NCBI GenBank assembly: GCA_028673005.1
Contig: CM054117.1
Span: 54,187,370 to 54,251,369 of the forward strand
Source of the DNA: Tanypteryx hageni
Lineage: Eukaryota > Arthropoda > Insecta > Odonata > Petaluridae
Length of the DNA stretch: 64,000 nucleotides
Direction: 5' to 3'
Shown here: one piece after another, positions 8,592-18,586 of the stretch
Layout of the letters: each line of letters begins with the position of its first letter
How positions within the stretch are numbered: the first letter of the stretch is position 1
The notes under the pieces: generated by a model
Told to the model about the DNA's origin: nothing
What the model saw: only the letters and a program-made list of their open reading frames with translations
Databases searched by the model: none
Translations under genes and position numbers: made by a program

Positions 8592-11465
8592 TCAAATATC
8601 ACCTTCAAAGGCTTCTTCCCAGTTTCTCTTTAAATTTGAAATTTTACTGTTTCCCCAAGACAAGGTGTTGACCCCGTCGTCACAAAGATAACGTTTGTCA
8701 TCAGAAGCACTCAAGGCAACTTTATTCATTTCCATCGAATAAAGTTCATGCTTTTTACTTTTAATCACATTCATTTTGCGAAATACAACAGAATTATCCC
8801 TTAAACAATTTACATAGTCCTCAAACTTTAAACCTATATTGATAACTGCTTTGGTTATTCCTTTTGCTTTTTTCTTTTCCTTCGAATCTCTAACTTTAAA
8901 TGCATACAATTTGCTCCGCAGTCCTACAAATTGAGTCATTATCTTTCCGTTACACTCGTCTTTAAATTTTCCAATCATCTTTTTATTTTTATCAGAGAAG
9001 CAAAGATGGTCCTTTGGAAAGTTGGATGTGTCGTAAAAGTCCAAGTCAGTCAACATATCTTTGTAAATGTCATCAGTCCTTACTTCATAAATGAAGCTGT
9101 CAGTGTCCATGTAACATAGGTTTAACCTGTCACGGAATTTGGGCTTCATCCTCCGATAGTGAAAGTCATACATCAATGTTTTACTTAATTCTAAAACGGA
9201 TAATCCTATATAAATAGGTTTATCCATTTTAATTTTAGATTTTCTCAAGTGAACGATGACTAAATTTTCATTAATGATCGTTCGGTCGAGGAATGTTGAT
9301 TTGGATATTAGCTTATCCAATCGTTTTTCATTGGAAACCAATTCCAAATTCGTCCTCTTCCGAACGTTCTCCATAGTTTTACCAAAAACGCAATTATTCA
9401 TTAATTTGTAAAAATCCTTTTCAAAATCATTTTCTACAATTTTCCTACGTTCAGTGTTTAAATCGATATATGATTTCAACCACGGAGATTGGTTAAATTC
9501 AATGACTCGGTGAATTGTCTTGAGTCTTAGTCCAAGAGAAAGAGCCTGTTTTAGGTTAACGTAGTGAATAACATACTTTGTTTTATCGTCTAGAGTCGTC
9601 AACAGTTTGGTATGCTTACCACCTGGAGGAATTTTATTTTCAGGACATAACGGTAGATCGTTGTGTTCGTGGTGGAGATCACTCGGATATTCTAAATCGA
9701 CTTCTAAAATGTAACCTTTCGAATGGTCATCTGAAATAGAAGTTACGTTAAAATTTTGAATTTCCTCCCGATCAAGCCAACGAAACCCACTATGGGGCAG
9801 GTAATTACTCATTGCCCAGCCGTAGAGATTGTTAGCATCTAAATAAACAATATATCGAGATTCAATCTCTGGATTAAAATTATCTAGATACTTGTTATTG
9901 GCCTCAGAATACCTTTTCATGCACTGACTGATTCCACCACGAATACCCTTCTCTACCATCAAAATCATGTCATAGTCATTCATCAGTTCAAGGTTTATTT
10001 TAGTGTATTTCAACATGGCGTCGAAAGCAAGACCTGGTGCGGTGAAGTACCATGCTGGGTCTAATTTGTACGTTTTCAAACATACTTCCCTAAAATTTTC
10101 AAAAACATCAGCTAACAACAAAACGTCAGTCTTCAGGTAAAGGTCGCTATATTCACCTAAAGTCGAGCAATTAAAATCGTCCCAAATTTTCTTTGCATAG
10201 TCATAGTCCTCGTCTTTGATGTGTTCCTGAGTCAACTGACTATAAAATTCCTCTTTGGGTGGTAAGCACACATCGTTCAATTTGTCCCAGCAGTCTACGT
10301 ATTCATACGGAAAAACACCTTTACGAGTGACCAAGTCCAGTTTTTCTCCAAAAATCTTTGCAGTTTGCTCGAACTTATCTTGGGGGAGATTTTCAACTAA
10401 TTTTGAGAGGGAAGAGGCCATGAAACGAAATGTATCGAGGAACCTGATGGAAAAGTTTTCACTCACCTTCTTTGAAAAGGAAATATATTTTTCCTCCGAA
10501 TTGGGGATGCATTGCATTGCCTTTTCGTCGTAACCTAAATGAGGAATGATCAGGTGGGAGTCGTAACCGGATAGGTTGTGGATGAAAACGGGGAGAAAAT
10601 TTGGCATTTTGAAATTTAAATTGCAATTTGAATGAGCAGGTCCTCGATACATACCCGTGAGATGACAGTGATCTCTCACGCGATCATCACCTAATTCCTC
10701 CCCACAAATGTGACAAACAGTCGCCGTTTTGAATGCCTCCTGTTCCTCCGGGGTCATCGCAACCATAGGGGTCACGTTTTTGTACACTCTGCATATGAGC
10801 TCTGAGACCTCTCTTAAATTCTTAACGAATACCTCGGCGGCATCCGCACCACGATAGAGAACGGGATCGAAAATCTCTCCCGTGGAGGATACCAAAACAA
10901 AACAAAAAGACATGACCTCATGTTTTTGGGTGGATATCGAATAGGAATGATCAAGAGGGCTACTGCAACTGACAAATTTTGGTAGGATGCATTCGAAATC
11001 GGCGTACACCACGAAAGGGACACGCATGGTGTGCCCGAAATTTTTGAATTTTAACCACTTGTCATCATCTGTGGGGAGCAGGATTTTTGAGGGAGCATTG
11101 GTGTTGCAGTCCCGTTTATGTTCCACGAGCTTTTCTTCATCGTGATAATGAGTGAAACATCTTTTGCACATGTAAATTCTATAATTATTTTTAGTCATCT
11201 GGCAGTGAACTAATCTTTCAAAATTTCTTATATAACAATAATGGCTCTTGGAGCCTTCTGTTAAAAGCAAAAGGTCCCGGTGGTCATCGAGTTCCTCATC
11301 CACAACTTTGATAGGGTACACGTTATTTTTTTCATCAATACCGAAAACATTAACCGAAATATTGTTGGTTTTTTCAAATTTTGGAATTTTTGAGAGCTCT
11401 ACTGGGTACTCAATGCAATCCCAATCATACCCTTTTCGAAATTCCTCGTTGTTGTATTTGGACAC
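8592..11465 (-). CDS. Protein-primed DNA polymerase B (Polinton/Maverick or virus type), main part
   Basis: A 957-codon open frame containing family B polymerase motifs in order. Exo I is FVVYADFECIL (~residue 153), Exo II HNLSGYDSHLI (~302), Exo III DLYLKTDVLLLADVF (~440), motif A YLDANNLYGWAM (~545), motif B KLMNNCVFGKTMENVRKR (~690) and motif C YMDTDSFIYEV (~790). All catalytic acidic residues are present. Between Exo I and II lies CHICGEELGDDRVRDHCH, a zinc-binding/HNH-like insert common in arthropod polymerases of this kind. An N-terminal finger, CKRCFTHYHDEEKLVEHKRD, is near residue 98. The start at 11465 is a GTG only because the true start lies upstream: the frame is open to about 11556, where a frameshift separates it from the N-terminal part (11530-12087). 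Such enzymes replicate linear DNA using a terminal protein primer. No other Polinton gene was found nearby. Confidence 0.9.
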   Translation of the reverse strand: MSKYNNEEFRKGYDWDCIEYPVELSKIPKFEKTNNISVNVFGIDEKNNVYPIKVVDEELDDHRDLLLLTEGSKSHYCYIRNFERLVHCQMTKNNYRIYMCKRCFTHYHDEEKLVEHKRDCNTNAPSKILLPTDDDKWLKFKNFGHTMRVPFVVYADFECILPKFVSCSSPLDHSYSISTQKHEVMSFCFVLVSSTGEIFDPVLYRGADAAEVFVKNLREVSELICRVYKNVTPMVAMTPEEQEAFKTATVCHICGEELGDDRVRDHCHLTGMYRGPAHSNCNLNFKMPNFLPVFIHNLSGYDSHLIIPHLGYDEKAMQCIPNSEEKYISFSKKVSENFSIRFLDTFRFMASSLSKLVENLPQDKFEQTAKIFGEKLDLVTRKGVFPYEYVDCWDKLNDVCLPPKEEFYSQLTQEHIKDEDYDYAKKIWDDFNCSTLGEYSDLYLKTDVLLLADVFENFREVCLKTYKLDPAWYFTAPGLAFDAMLKYTKINLELMNDYDMILMVEKGIRGGISQCMKRYSEANNKYLDNFNPEIESRYIVYLDANNLYGWAMSNYLPHSGFRWLDREEIQNFNVTSISDDHSKGYILEVDLEYPSDLHHEHNDLPLCPENKIPPGGKHTKLLTTLDDKTKYVIHYVNLKQALSLGLRLKTIHRVIEFNQSPWLKSYIDLNTERRKIVENDFEKDFYKLMNNCVFGKTMENVRKRTNLELVSNEKRLDKLISKSTFLDRTIINENLVIVHLRKSKIKMDKPIYIGLSVLELSKTLMYDFHYRRMKPKFRDRLNLCYMDTDSFIYEVRTDDIYKDMLTDLDFYDTSNFPKDHLCFSDKNKKMIGKFKDECNGKIMTQFVGLRSKLYAFKVRDSKEKKKAKGITKAVINIGLKFEDYVNCLRDNSVVFRKMNVIKSKKHELYSMEMNKVALSASDDKRYLCDDGVNTLSWGNSKISNLKRNWEEAFEGDI

Positions 11466-11529
11466 GCGTTGAGGATCTTTCTGGACATTTTTTGCCCAAA
11501 TCGCATACTTAAAACAAAAGGAATCGCTA

Positions 11530-12087
11530 TTATTGATATTTATTACCGAAAGTGTTTTTTATTTTTGGTGGCAAATCAATAAAAGAGGACCCTCTCAAAG
11601 GTCTATATTTATTGATCCTCAATTCCAACCCAAGAATCTCGGATAACGACCAACTGGAACCTTTTCCCTGCTGCTCAGACTTTTCCTTCAAAATTTTTCC
11701 AAAAAGTTTATTCAAAATTTCATCAATATCATTAGCCTGAAGGACTCGAACATTTTTCGTTTTGAACACTCTCTCACTGGATTCGTTCTCCTTTTTAAAC
11801 GTAGCTTTTAAAATTATATTAATTTTCAGAGCCGTATTTGCCAACTGTTCGCTAATTTTACCTATCAAAATTTCCCTAATACCGTCTAAAAACGTGATAA
11901 TGTCTTTATTCACTCCATCTCCACTCACCCAAAATGTCTTTAGACGATTCCTCACTGCCGATTCTATTTCTACAACTCGGTTTCCACCTCTCTGTATCAC
12001 GTGTCGCATATGAACGTCGCTCATTTCATGGGCTACGCGATAACGTGGGTTAAAATATGCGAAACACACCTCACAAAGTGTTTCCAT
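11530..12087 (-). pseudogene. N-terminal part of the same polymerase B gene, split by a frameshift
   Basis: A 185-codon frame starting METLCEVCFAYF. A CxxC...H...H finger lies within the first 30 residues, followed by a helical region and SSWSLSEILGLELRINKYRP then RGSSFIDLPPKIKN. This last pattern (W-S-L...INKY-P-RGSS-LP) is the usual N-terminal neighbour of this polymerase type in animal genomes. The downstream polymerase frame is open up to the overlap with this ORF and continues the expected protein. One single-base shift near 11556 therefore explains the split, giving an ancestral protein of about 1,170 residues. Seen: overlap and motifs. Known: the domain order. Inferred: one gene, recently broken, since no other lesion appears. 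Confidence 0.75.
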
Positions 12088-12179
12088 CCCAACCGTTTAA
12101 AAATCAATGAAAGAAATTAAAAAAATGAATAATTTATATATACAGGTTAGGAAAAAGGAGGTTAAATTGATATACGTAG
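12088..12179. promoter_or_regulatory. Short upstream region of the polymerase gene
   Basis: About 90 bp between the polymerase start and the inverted repeat, AT-rich with a TATA-like word (TTTATATATACA near 12133). It could hold the polymerase promoter, but this is position and composition only. Confidence 0.25.
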
Positions 12180-13083
12180 TATCTGAAAAAAAATATCAAT
12201 TTCAATACTCATACAATTGCATTCCCCCATTCCTATATATCAATTACATAATCTCACAAGTCTTATACTAAATAGTTCAACATTACAATAGAAACAATAA
12301 TATGTAGAAATCTTGCTACTACTTTTTGCAATCTTTTCACGTCACAGATCAATTCAATATTTATTCTTTTACGTACGTTCTCCATAGATTTCCCAAAAAA
12401 AACTGAATTGTTCATTAACTTAAAGAATTCCTTTTCGAAATCGTTAGTAGCCAATTTCCGCTTCTCAGTATTATTTATTATATATGACTCAAGCCAATTA
12501 GATTGTTGAAATTCTATTATTCTATTAATATTTTTTAATTTTAACCCTAGCTGTAATGCTTGTTTCAACAGAGAAATGTGAATAACATAGCGTTTCTTAT
12601 TGAGTAATGTTGTTAGAAGTTTTATTTGATCTGAACCTGGCGGTTTATCATCATTTTCAGGTAGAAGGGGAAATTCGTTATGTTGATCGTGAAGGTAACT
12701 TGGGTATTCCAAATCTACATCTAACAAATATCCTACAGTGCCTTCGTCATCAATCTCTTCAATGTCTCATATATCTTTTTGATCAACCCATCTAAATCCT
12801 GAATAAGGCATTTTTTTACACATACTATACCCATACAAGTTATTTGCGTCTATATATGCTATATATGAACTTTCTTCTCTAGGATTATGTTCATTCATGT
12901 ACTTATTGTTTGCTTTCGAATACCGTTTAACACATTGAGCCAAACCTCCCCTGATTCCACGTTCTATCATAATAATCATATCGTAATCAGATATCGTATT
13001 AGAACCATGGATGGAGGACTTGTGATAGATGATAATTTATCACGTCACAAATTTTTAAATTTTTATTTCCCCAATTTAGAAAC
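12180..13083. repeat. Left arm of a 904 bp perfect inverted repeat
   Basis: Base p in this arm pairs with 26427-p in the right arm (13344-14247). I checked both ends, the stop codon, the gene segments and several internal stretches by eye and found no mismatch. The homology ends abruptly at TATCTG on the outside and at TTAGAAAC on the inside. The arm carries a polymerase B fragment. Confidence 0.9.
12263..12979 (-). pseudogene. Polymerase B palm fragment, left arm
   Basis: Minus-strand reading shows MIIMIERGIRGGLAQCVKRY, motif A YIDANNLYGYSM, then after an in-frame TGA (12767-12769) DVDLEYPSYLHDQHNEFP and motif B KLMNNSVFFGKSMENVRK, which has an extra phenylalanine where the family has SVFGK. 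The exonuclease domain and motif C are absent. The protein is clearly homologous to the polymerase at 8592-11465 but differs at many positions, so it derives from another lineage of the same kind. The identical fragment and stop codon occur in the right arm. Confidence 0.85.
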
Positions 13084-13343
13084 CCATGAGAACATGTTCT
13101 CTATTACGTAACCCGAGGTGAAAGTGAAAGTATTATGAAACCCGGTATGAGGCCTCGGAAACCGAAGTTAAATTTTTATTTCCCCAATTTAGAAACCCAT
13201 GGGAACGAGTTTTCACCGGGAGCGTGGGGTATTATATATATATCGAAGGAAATGGTAGAAATCTAGCAGAAATCAAAGCTCAACCTTCGAAGACACTCGT
13301 CTTTTTCCGCGCTGATGTAAAACAACGTTTTATTTTCATCCGA
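13084..13343. repeat. Spacer of the inverted repeat
   Basis: Unique 260 bp loop. Near 13169-13200 it repeats a 30-base phrase around TTTTTATTTCCCCAATTTAG that also lies at the inner end of each arm, so there are three copies of this phrase around the loop. A short TA run is at about 13235-13245. Confidence 0.8.
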
Positions 13344-14247
13344 GTTTCTAAATTGGGGAAATAAAAATTTAAAAATTTGTGACGTGATAAATTATCATCT
13401 ATCACAAGTCCTCCATCCATGGTTCTAATACGATATCTGATTACGATATGATTATTATGATAGAACGTGGAATCAGGGGAGGTTTGGCTCAATGTGTTAA
13501 ACGGTATTCGAAAGCAAACAATAAGTACATGAATGAACATAATCCTAGAGAAGAAAGTTCATATATAGCATATATAGACGCAAATAACTTGTATGGGTAT
13601 AGTATGTGTAAAAAAATGCCTTATTCAGGATTTAGATGGGTTGATCAAAAAGATATATGAGACATTGAAGAGATTGATGACGAAGGCACTGTAGGATATT
13701 TGTTAGATGTAGATTTGGAATACCCAAGTTACCTTCACGATCAACATAACGAATTTCCCCTTCTACCTGAAAATGATGATAAACCGCCAGGTTCAGATCA
13801 AATAAAACTTCTAACAACATTACTCAATAAGAAACGCTATGTTATTCACATTTCTCTGTTGAAACAAGCATTACAGCTAGGGTTAAAATTAAAAAATATT
13901 AATAGAATAATAGAATTTCAACAATCTAATTGGCTTGAGTCATATATAATAAATAATACTGAGAAGCGGAAATTGGCTACTAACGATTTCGAAAAGGAAT
14001 TCTTTAAGTTAATGAACAATTCAGTTTTTTTTGGGAAATCTATGGAGAACGTACGTAAAAGAATAAATATTGAATTGATCTGTGACGTGAAAAGATTGCA
14101 AAAAGTAGTAGCAAGATTTCTACATATTATTGTTTCTATTGTAATGTTGAACTATTTAGTATAAGACTTGTGAGATTATGTAATTGATATATAGGAATGG
14201 GGGAATGCAATTGTATGAGTATTGAAATTGATATTTTTTTTCAGATA
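13344..14247. repeat. Right arm of a 904 bp perfect inverted repeat
   Basis: Mirror image of 12180-13083. Its outer end abuts sequence related to the ~146 bp tandem monomers at 33.1-34.0 kb; the left arm's outer flank does not resemble that repeat. No target-site duplication was seen at the two outer ends. Confidence 0.9.
13448..14164 (+). pseudogene. Polymerase B palm fragment, right arm
   Basis: Plus-strand twin of 12263-12979 with the same motif A and B, the same extra F in motif B and the same in-frame TGA at 13658-13660. Sharing every lesion means the copies arose after the fragment had decayed, or have been kept identical since, or are one locus duplicated by an assembly or cloning artefact. 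Confidence 0.85.
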
Positions 14248-14400
14248 ATTACCAAAAGGTTTGACTTTGCAATTGTGGCACCCCTGCTGAGTCGATCCGG
14301 TCCAAATATGTCATTTTGGTCGTTAATTTATGTGTAGATTCCATGTACCAAATTTAGTTGAAATCGGTTCATTCATGAAGAAGATGTAAGGGGGACACAC
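14248..14400 (+). repeat. Single monomer related to the ~146 bp tandem repeat
   Basis: TTTGCAATTGTGGCACCCCT and the following 90 bases (including ATATGTCATTTTGGTC) match the last monomer of the array at 33.8 kb. It is directly adjacent to the inverted repeat. It is followed by a short CA run (14397-14409). Confidence 0.7.
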
Positions 14401-14766
14401 ACACACACGGACACCCTGGCGATCTCAAAAGACTCCTTTCCATTTTTTGGAAAGTAGGCTAAAAAATGTAAACAGCTAAAATATATCAAGCTTACGGAAA
14501 AAATATAGAATAACTTCTTTCATTAAAAAAAGGAAAATTTATGTGCGATATGTGCGATTGAGTTTGAGTGCGTGTGTGTTTTAATTTTGTGCTTGGTCCC
14601 TGGCGTTGTCGTTGTGTCTGTCTGTCCATCCGTCTGTATGTCTATCTGTCCGTCCCCTCCTATTAACTTTTGAACCAATACACCGATTTTCATGAAACTT
14701 TGTGGACATTTCTACTGGAGCCGAGCTCCCGAGGATAGTTTTTGTTGCGAATATTGAAAATCCTCT
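14401..14766. other. Non-coding, repeat-like stretch
   Basis: Contains a TCTGTC/TCCGTC-rich patch near 14615-14660, like others near 16080 and 20390 that tend to lie in dispersed repeats. No gene recognised. Confidence 0.4.
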
Positions 14767-15262
14767 TTTGATTTACATGGAAAATCTGAAAACCATCGTG
14801 TAGGGTAATTTTCTCTTGCATATTAAAATATCTTAGAATTATAATATCGGTGCGGGATTTGTACTATTCTCTGAGGAAAGAAATGGACATTCTAATAATA
14901 ACTATCGTAGCATTTTGCTAACCGATCGTATTTCTACGAATTTCGCGTAAATACAGGCGTTTTTGCAGTTTTTATCACTCATTACGAAAGTGTTGCCATA
15001 GCAACGACTATTGTTGGACTCGGATTCGGTATATTGTAATACATATGCGCGTTATTTTTGCCGCACAAATACACGTGATCAATTTAATATTCTGTTCGAA
15101 TGTATTTGTAATATTTTATAAACCTAAATTATGAAATTTTAGAACGCAAAGAACAACATATCCGCTGTGATTTTAAAGCTATTAAAGGCAATAAAAGTAT
15201 TAAATAAATGATTAAATGGAAAGTAGGCATCATGCGTTTCGTTTGGATTATTTTGTTTCATA
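14767..15262 (+). repeat. Dispersed repeat, copy 1
   Basis: Matches 28603-28892 over GATTTACATGGAAAATCTGA through GTTGCCATAGCAACGACT. After about 204 extra bases (15013-15216) it matches again from GGAAAGTAGGCATCATGCG. In the other copy the two parts are adjacent, so either an insertion happened here or a deletion there. No protein motif seen. Confidence 0.7.
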
Positions 15263-15837
15263 TACAATTAATTCATCCATATATTTCATTTTATAAACAT
15301 GAATTACTAACAACTTTTTTGTACTTCATTTATTAATAATATCCCACATTCTCCTTATAAAATTAAACAACTGAAATTTTGAATGTTGTTTGTTTTTATA
15401 ATTGATTTGTGCAATTTTAATTCCCTCTCCCTTACGAAAAAGGTAATGAATATTCCAGCATTTTAATTAAAGAAGACTTTTTTCTTTTGGTCGATCGTTA
15501 AAAATGTCCACAGTCCACACGTTATTTACTGAATAATAATTACCTGCAATTATTAACGTTGCAATCATTAAATTTGACGTTGCTACAACTATAATTTCGA
15601 TGCTTAAAAAAAAAGCGCTAAGCGAATACCTTAATTCTTTCGTCTTTTTGAATGCTTAACAGACGCTAATTCATTCGGAGGCAACAATGCGGGTCGCTTT
15701 GGCAACACCCGAAAAGAATACTAAAAAGCCATAAAATCCAGAAAAGAAATGCGCATTTCTGCCGAATATTTCGTGTAATACCTAAATATTGCAAGAATAA
15801 GATATTTTGCAGTTTTAGGCGTCGAATAAAGCAAAAA
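15263..15837. other. Non-coding stretch, no gene recognised
   Basis: AT-rich; nothing identifiable. A 67-codon minus-strand frame near the right end has no recognisable motif. Confidence 0.45.
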
Positions 15838-16437
15838 CGGAGAAATTCGGTCCATATTTACGTATTTTAATGAATGAAGGAAAAAACCTTGAATCTTGAA
15901 AAATCGAAACTCCTGCGTAAACATGTGGGAAAGTATAATTGTCTCCTGGAGTCAAACCTGGGACACTTATGTAAACAAAAATAATTTTCTCGAGAACTTC
16001 TAGTTGTCAGAAACAAAATAACCTTCACAGCATTTCTCTACGACTAACTGTTCAAGGGATAAAATGGGAGACGGACGGACAGACAGACAGACGGACGGAC
16101 AGTCATCGAGTAATTATGCATAAAGGATGTTATTTCTCGCAGTAGTTCGTTGTCAAGATAAACAAATTTTTAAGTAGGGTAGAGAAAGAGGGGAAGGTAT
16201 TTAGCCTTTGTCGCTAGGCAATATTTCCTCAAAATATGCGATTTAAACGTTTAATTTGAGCGATTTCGAGTTGTAGGCGGAAAAAGATGAATAGAATAAG
16301 AAACTATTAATTTTTCTTTCCCCATACGTAGTATAGGGGAAAGTAGTATTGTTTTCATGAAAAAAAATCGAATTCGAGATTTAAACGGAAATATATCTTT
16401 TGAGGTCCCCTGATCGCGGTTGGACCATTTTCTCGAT
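15838..16437 (+). repeat. Dispersed repeat family R, copy 2 (left of MITE)
   Basis: Shares blocks with 4768-5095 (AAACGTTTAATTTGAGCGAT near 16243; CTCCTGGAGTCAAACCTGGG near 15943). From 16321 on it shares blocks with the reverse complement of 49490-49600 (CGTAGTATAGGGGAAAGTA, then ACCATTTTCTCGAT). A GACG/GACA-rich patch lies at 16071-16101. The family continues at 17062 after an inserted MITE. Confidence 0.65.
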
Positions 16438-16446
16438 ATCTGTGTG

Positions 16447-17061
16447 AATATGCGACAGATGCGGTCAGCGACATTTGCTGTCAATGGAAAATCTATGACA
16501 TTTGCGGTCAACTGTTTAGAAAGATGGTTTCCAAGGTATTTATTGTTTTTGAGGCGATGACAAATGCGGTCATTGTTTTCATGAAGTCGGTGTTGTCGCG
16601 ATGTTGTCCACGCGCGCATATTTAGTGGTCACCCATCATTGTTCTAGCCATGGGCAATGCTGCTTAACTGTTATACCAGCTTTCGGCGAGACTGTTGTAA
16701 ATTTTTCTTAAAGTTAGCTATTAATTGCGATTTAAAAAGAGAGCACACATTATTACAATATTACAGTGTATTAGGAATTTCAGGAACCCAACCCAATTAT
16801 AGTAAAACTTCTGAATTTGTAAATAGTAATGACAATAAAAAACTTCTGATTTTAAACAATATTATAGTAAAACTTCTAAATTTGTAAATAGTTATGACAA
16901 TGAAAAAACTTCGGATTTATCAATTTATCAATGTATGGTACATCTGACCGCAAATGTCAGTGGCACCCCCTCCCACTTTTCAGTATATTTTGTTTATTTG
17001 CATCTCTTGACCGCAAATGTCGTTGACAGCAAATGTCGTTGACCGCAACTGTCGCGATACC
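16447..17061. mobile_element. 615 bp non-autonomous MULE-type element (MITE)
   Basis: Flanked by ATCTGTGTG (16438-16446) and ATCTGAGTG (17062-17070), a 9 bp target-site duplication with one mismatch; 9 bp is typical of Mutator-like elements. The ends are imperfect inverted repeats sharing GCGACAG, TGCGGTCA and CGACATTTGCTGTCAA in the same order, with the word ACATTTGCGGTCA repeated further in. No transposase is present. The insertion site can be compared with the related, uninterrupted sequence at about 49470-49510 (minus strand), where the two flanks are contiguous. Inferred: mobilised by a MULE in trans. Confidence 0.75.
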
Positions 17062-17600
17062 ATCTGAGTGCGTGTGCTAGGAATGTTGTGGGTGCTCTAA
17101 CTCAAGAACTATTAATCACATGAACGCGAAAATTTATATTTGACATTTTTATTCAAGGGAAAAGAGTTGATAAGTTTTCGTTTAAAATCGGTCAAACGGA
17201 AGTGACAGTTTACTCTTGGTCTATTCTTCGTTTTTGCCGATTTTCTCCATTAAAACTTCATAATTTATAGTAACATTAAATTTGAAAATTGTAGATAATG
17301 TTATTCTATACAACTTTTGTTTGAAACTTTTCTGTAAAATGCATCGTTTAGGATTTTTATTTATTTATTCGGTTTTTGTCAAATATCTCCTTTAATATTT
17401 CCCTTTATGAGAATTAGAAATAATCTCCTGGAGTTGAACTCGGGTCGTCTTTCCCAAATATTTTAGTTTCGTCAATCACTTTTAATAAGCGAATCAAGCG
17501 TTCCTGGAAAATTTAGAACTATTATCTCCTACGGTTTTCGAGATATAATCGATTAAAATGCATTACATAGAGAAAACAAAAAGACAGACAAACAACGGAA
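17062..17600 (+). repeat. Dispersed repeat family R, copy 2 (right of MITE)
   Basis: Continues the family: GTGGGTGCTCTAACTCAAGA, then ATTTATATTTGACATTTTTA, matches 47735-47830 on the same strand and the reverse complement of 49300-49450. The CTCCTGGAGTTGAACTCGGG phrase recurs near 17422, followed by an AGACAGACAAAC patch near 17582. Confidence 0.65.
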
Positions 17601-18267
17601 TATTAGGGGTGATAATACATTGATTTTACATTATGATATACTTGCTCTTATGCCACTCGCTCTTTTGGGTCGCACCGGCGAATTTCATATGCTCCGTTAA
17701 TTCTACAAGCGATCCTTGAATTAAAACGTTGCTCTAGGTCTAGCCAAAAATTTCATGTCTGCAAGAGTTAACGTCGATCATATTCATAATCCAAGCCTTT
17801 ACGTGAGCTCGTTAATTAATCTTTGAATTATTAATTTTCTTTCGCGTGACTAAGCCGAGTGTCGCTCTAGTCTAGAAAGGGGTTTAGTTAATGTAAACGG
17901 AGAGAATTTGTATGTCAACGGTCGCTTTGTATCTAAAGTCGAGGAACTATAGCTGATAACGAGATTTGCGGAAGACAGGATGGGATTGGGTCTAAAGGGA
18001 AAGTATGAGAGGGTCGTGGGTGGAGCTGTGAGACGAGGAAGTTGCGAAAGGAGGAAAGGATGGGTAATGGGAGGGTGGAGGAGGGAAGGAGGATAGAGAG
18101 AGGGTGGATAGGGATTATGGGATGGTTTCTCGGGGGGGAAAAGGTATGATGGGATCGCGTAATGGGGGGTATTTGATTAAGGGTTTATGAAGAATCAATA
18201 GTAATGTTATGCGCACATTTAGTTGGAGATTTGAGCGCGTTTGTTCAGGGGGGGTATTTATCGAAGG
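17601..18267. other. Non-coding stretch with a G-rich section
   Basis: No gene recognised. 17985-18260 is rich in GGGA/GGAGG words on the plus strand. Confidence 0.5.
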
Positions 18268-18586
18268 CAGAGATGGGCAAACTACCGCCAGCGAGCCGCA
18301 TGAGGCCCGCGAAGAAATTGTGAAGCCATTGCTTGAAATTCAACACGGATAGTTTGGTACATGTCTCTTAAAATTGCCGCAGCAAAATCTTTTCTGGCGA
18401 AATCACGACGCTAAGAAAAAGCTTTATTATTCATATACACTAAAAAGTTAATTTTCATTCTCTCAAGTAATTCCTGATGAGAACTGTGTTGCAGCCTGCA
18501 GAGCGTCTCAAAATTGCTAATGAGGTCTCCCTAAGCATTCGCATCCTGTAATGAGGCCCACATCGTAAAAGGTTTGCTCATTCCTT
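18268..18586. mobile_element. Possible decayed hAT MITE
   Basis: Left end CAGAGATGGGCAAACTACCG followed by CGAGCCGCATGAGGCCCGCG has the look of a hAT terminus. A roughly complementary end (GGTTTGCTCATTCCTT) closes it about 320 bp later. Flanking 8-mers agree only in part, so the edges are tentative. Confidence 0.4.

Noticed and set aside
11465..11465. GTG as the real start of the polymerase
   Set aside because: The frame is open upstream and the N-terminal domain lies there in another frame; the start is an effect of the ORF definition.
16251..16619. 122-codon minus-strand ORF
   Set aside because: Spans repeat family R and the end repeats of the MITE; no protein motif.
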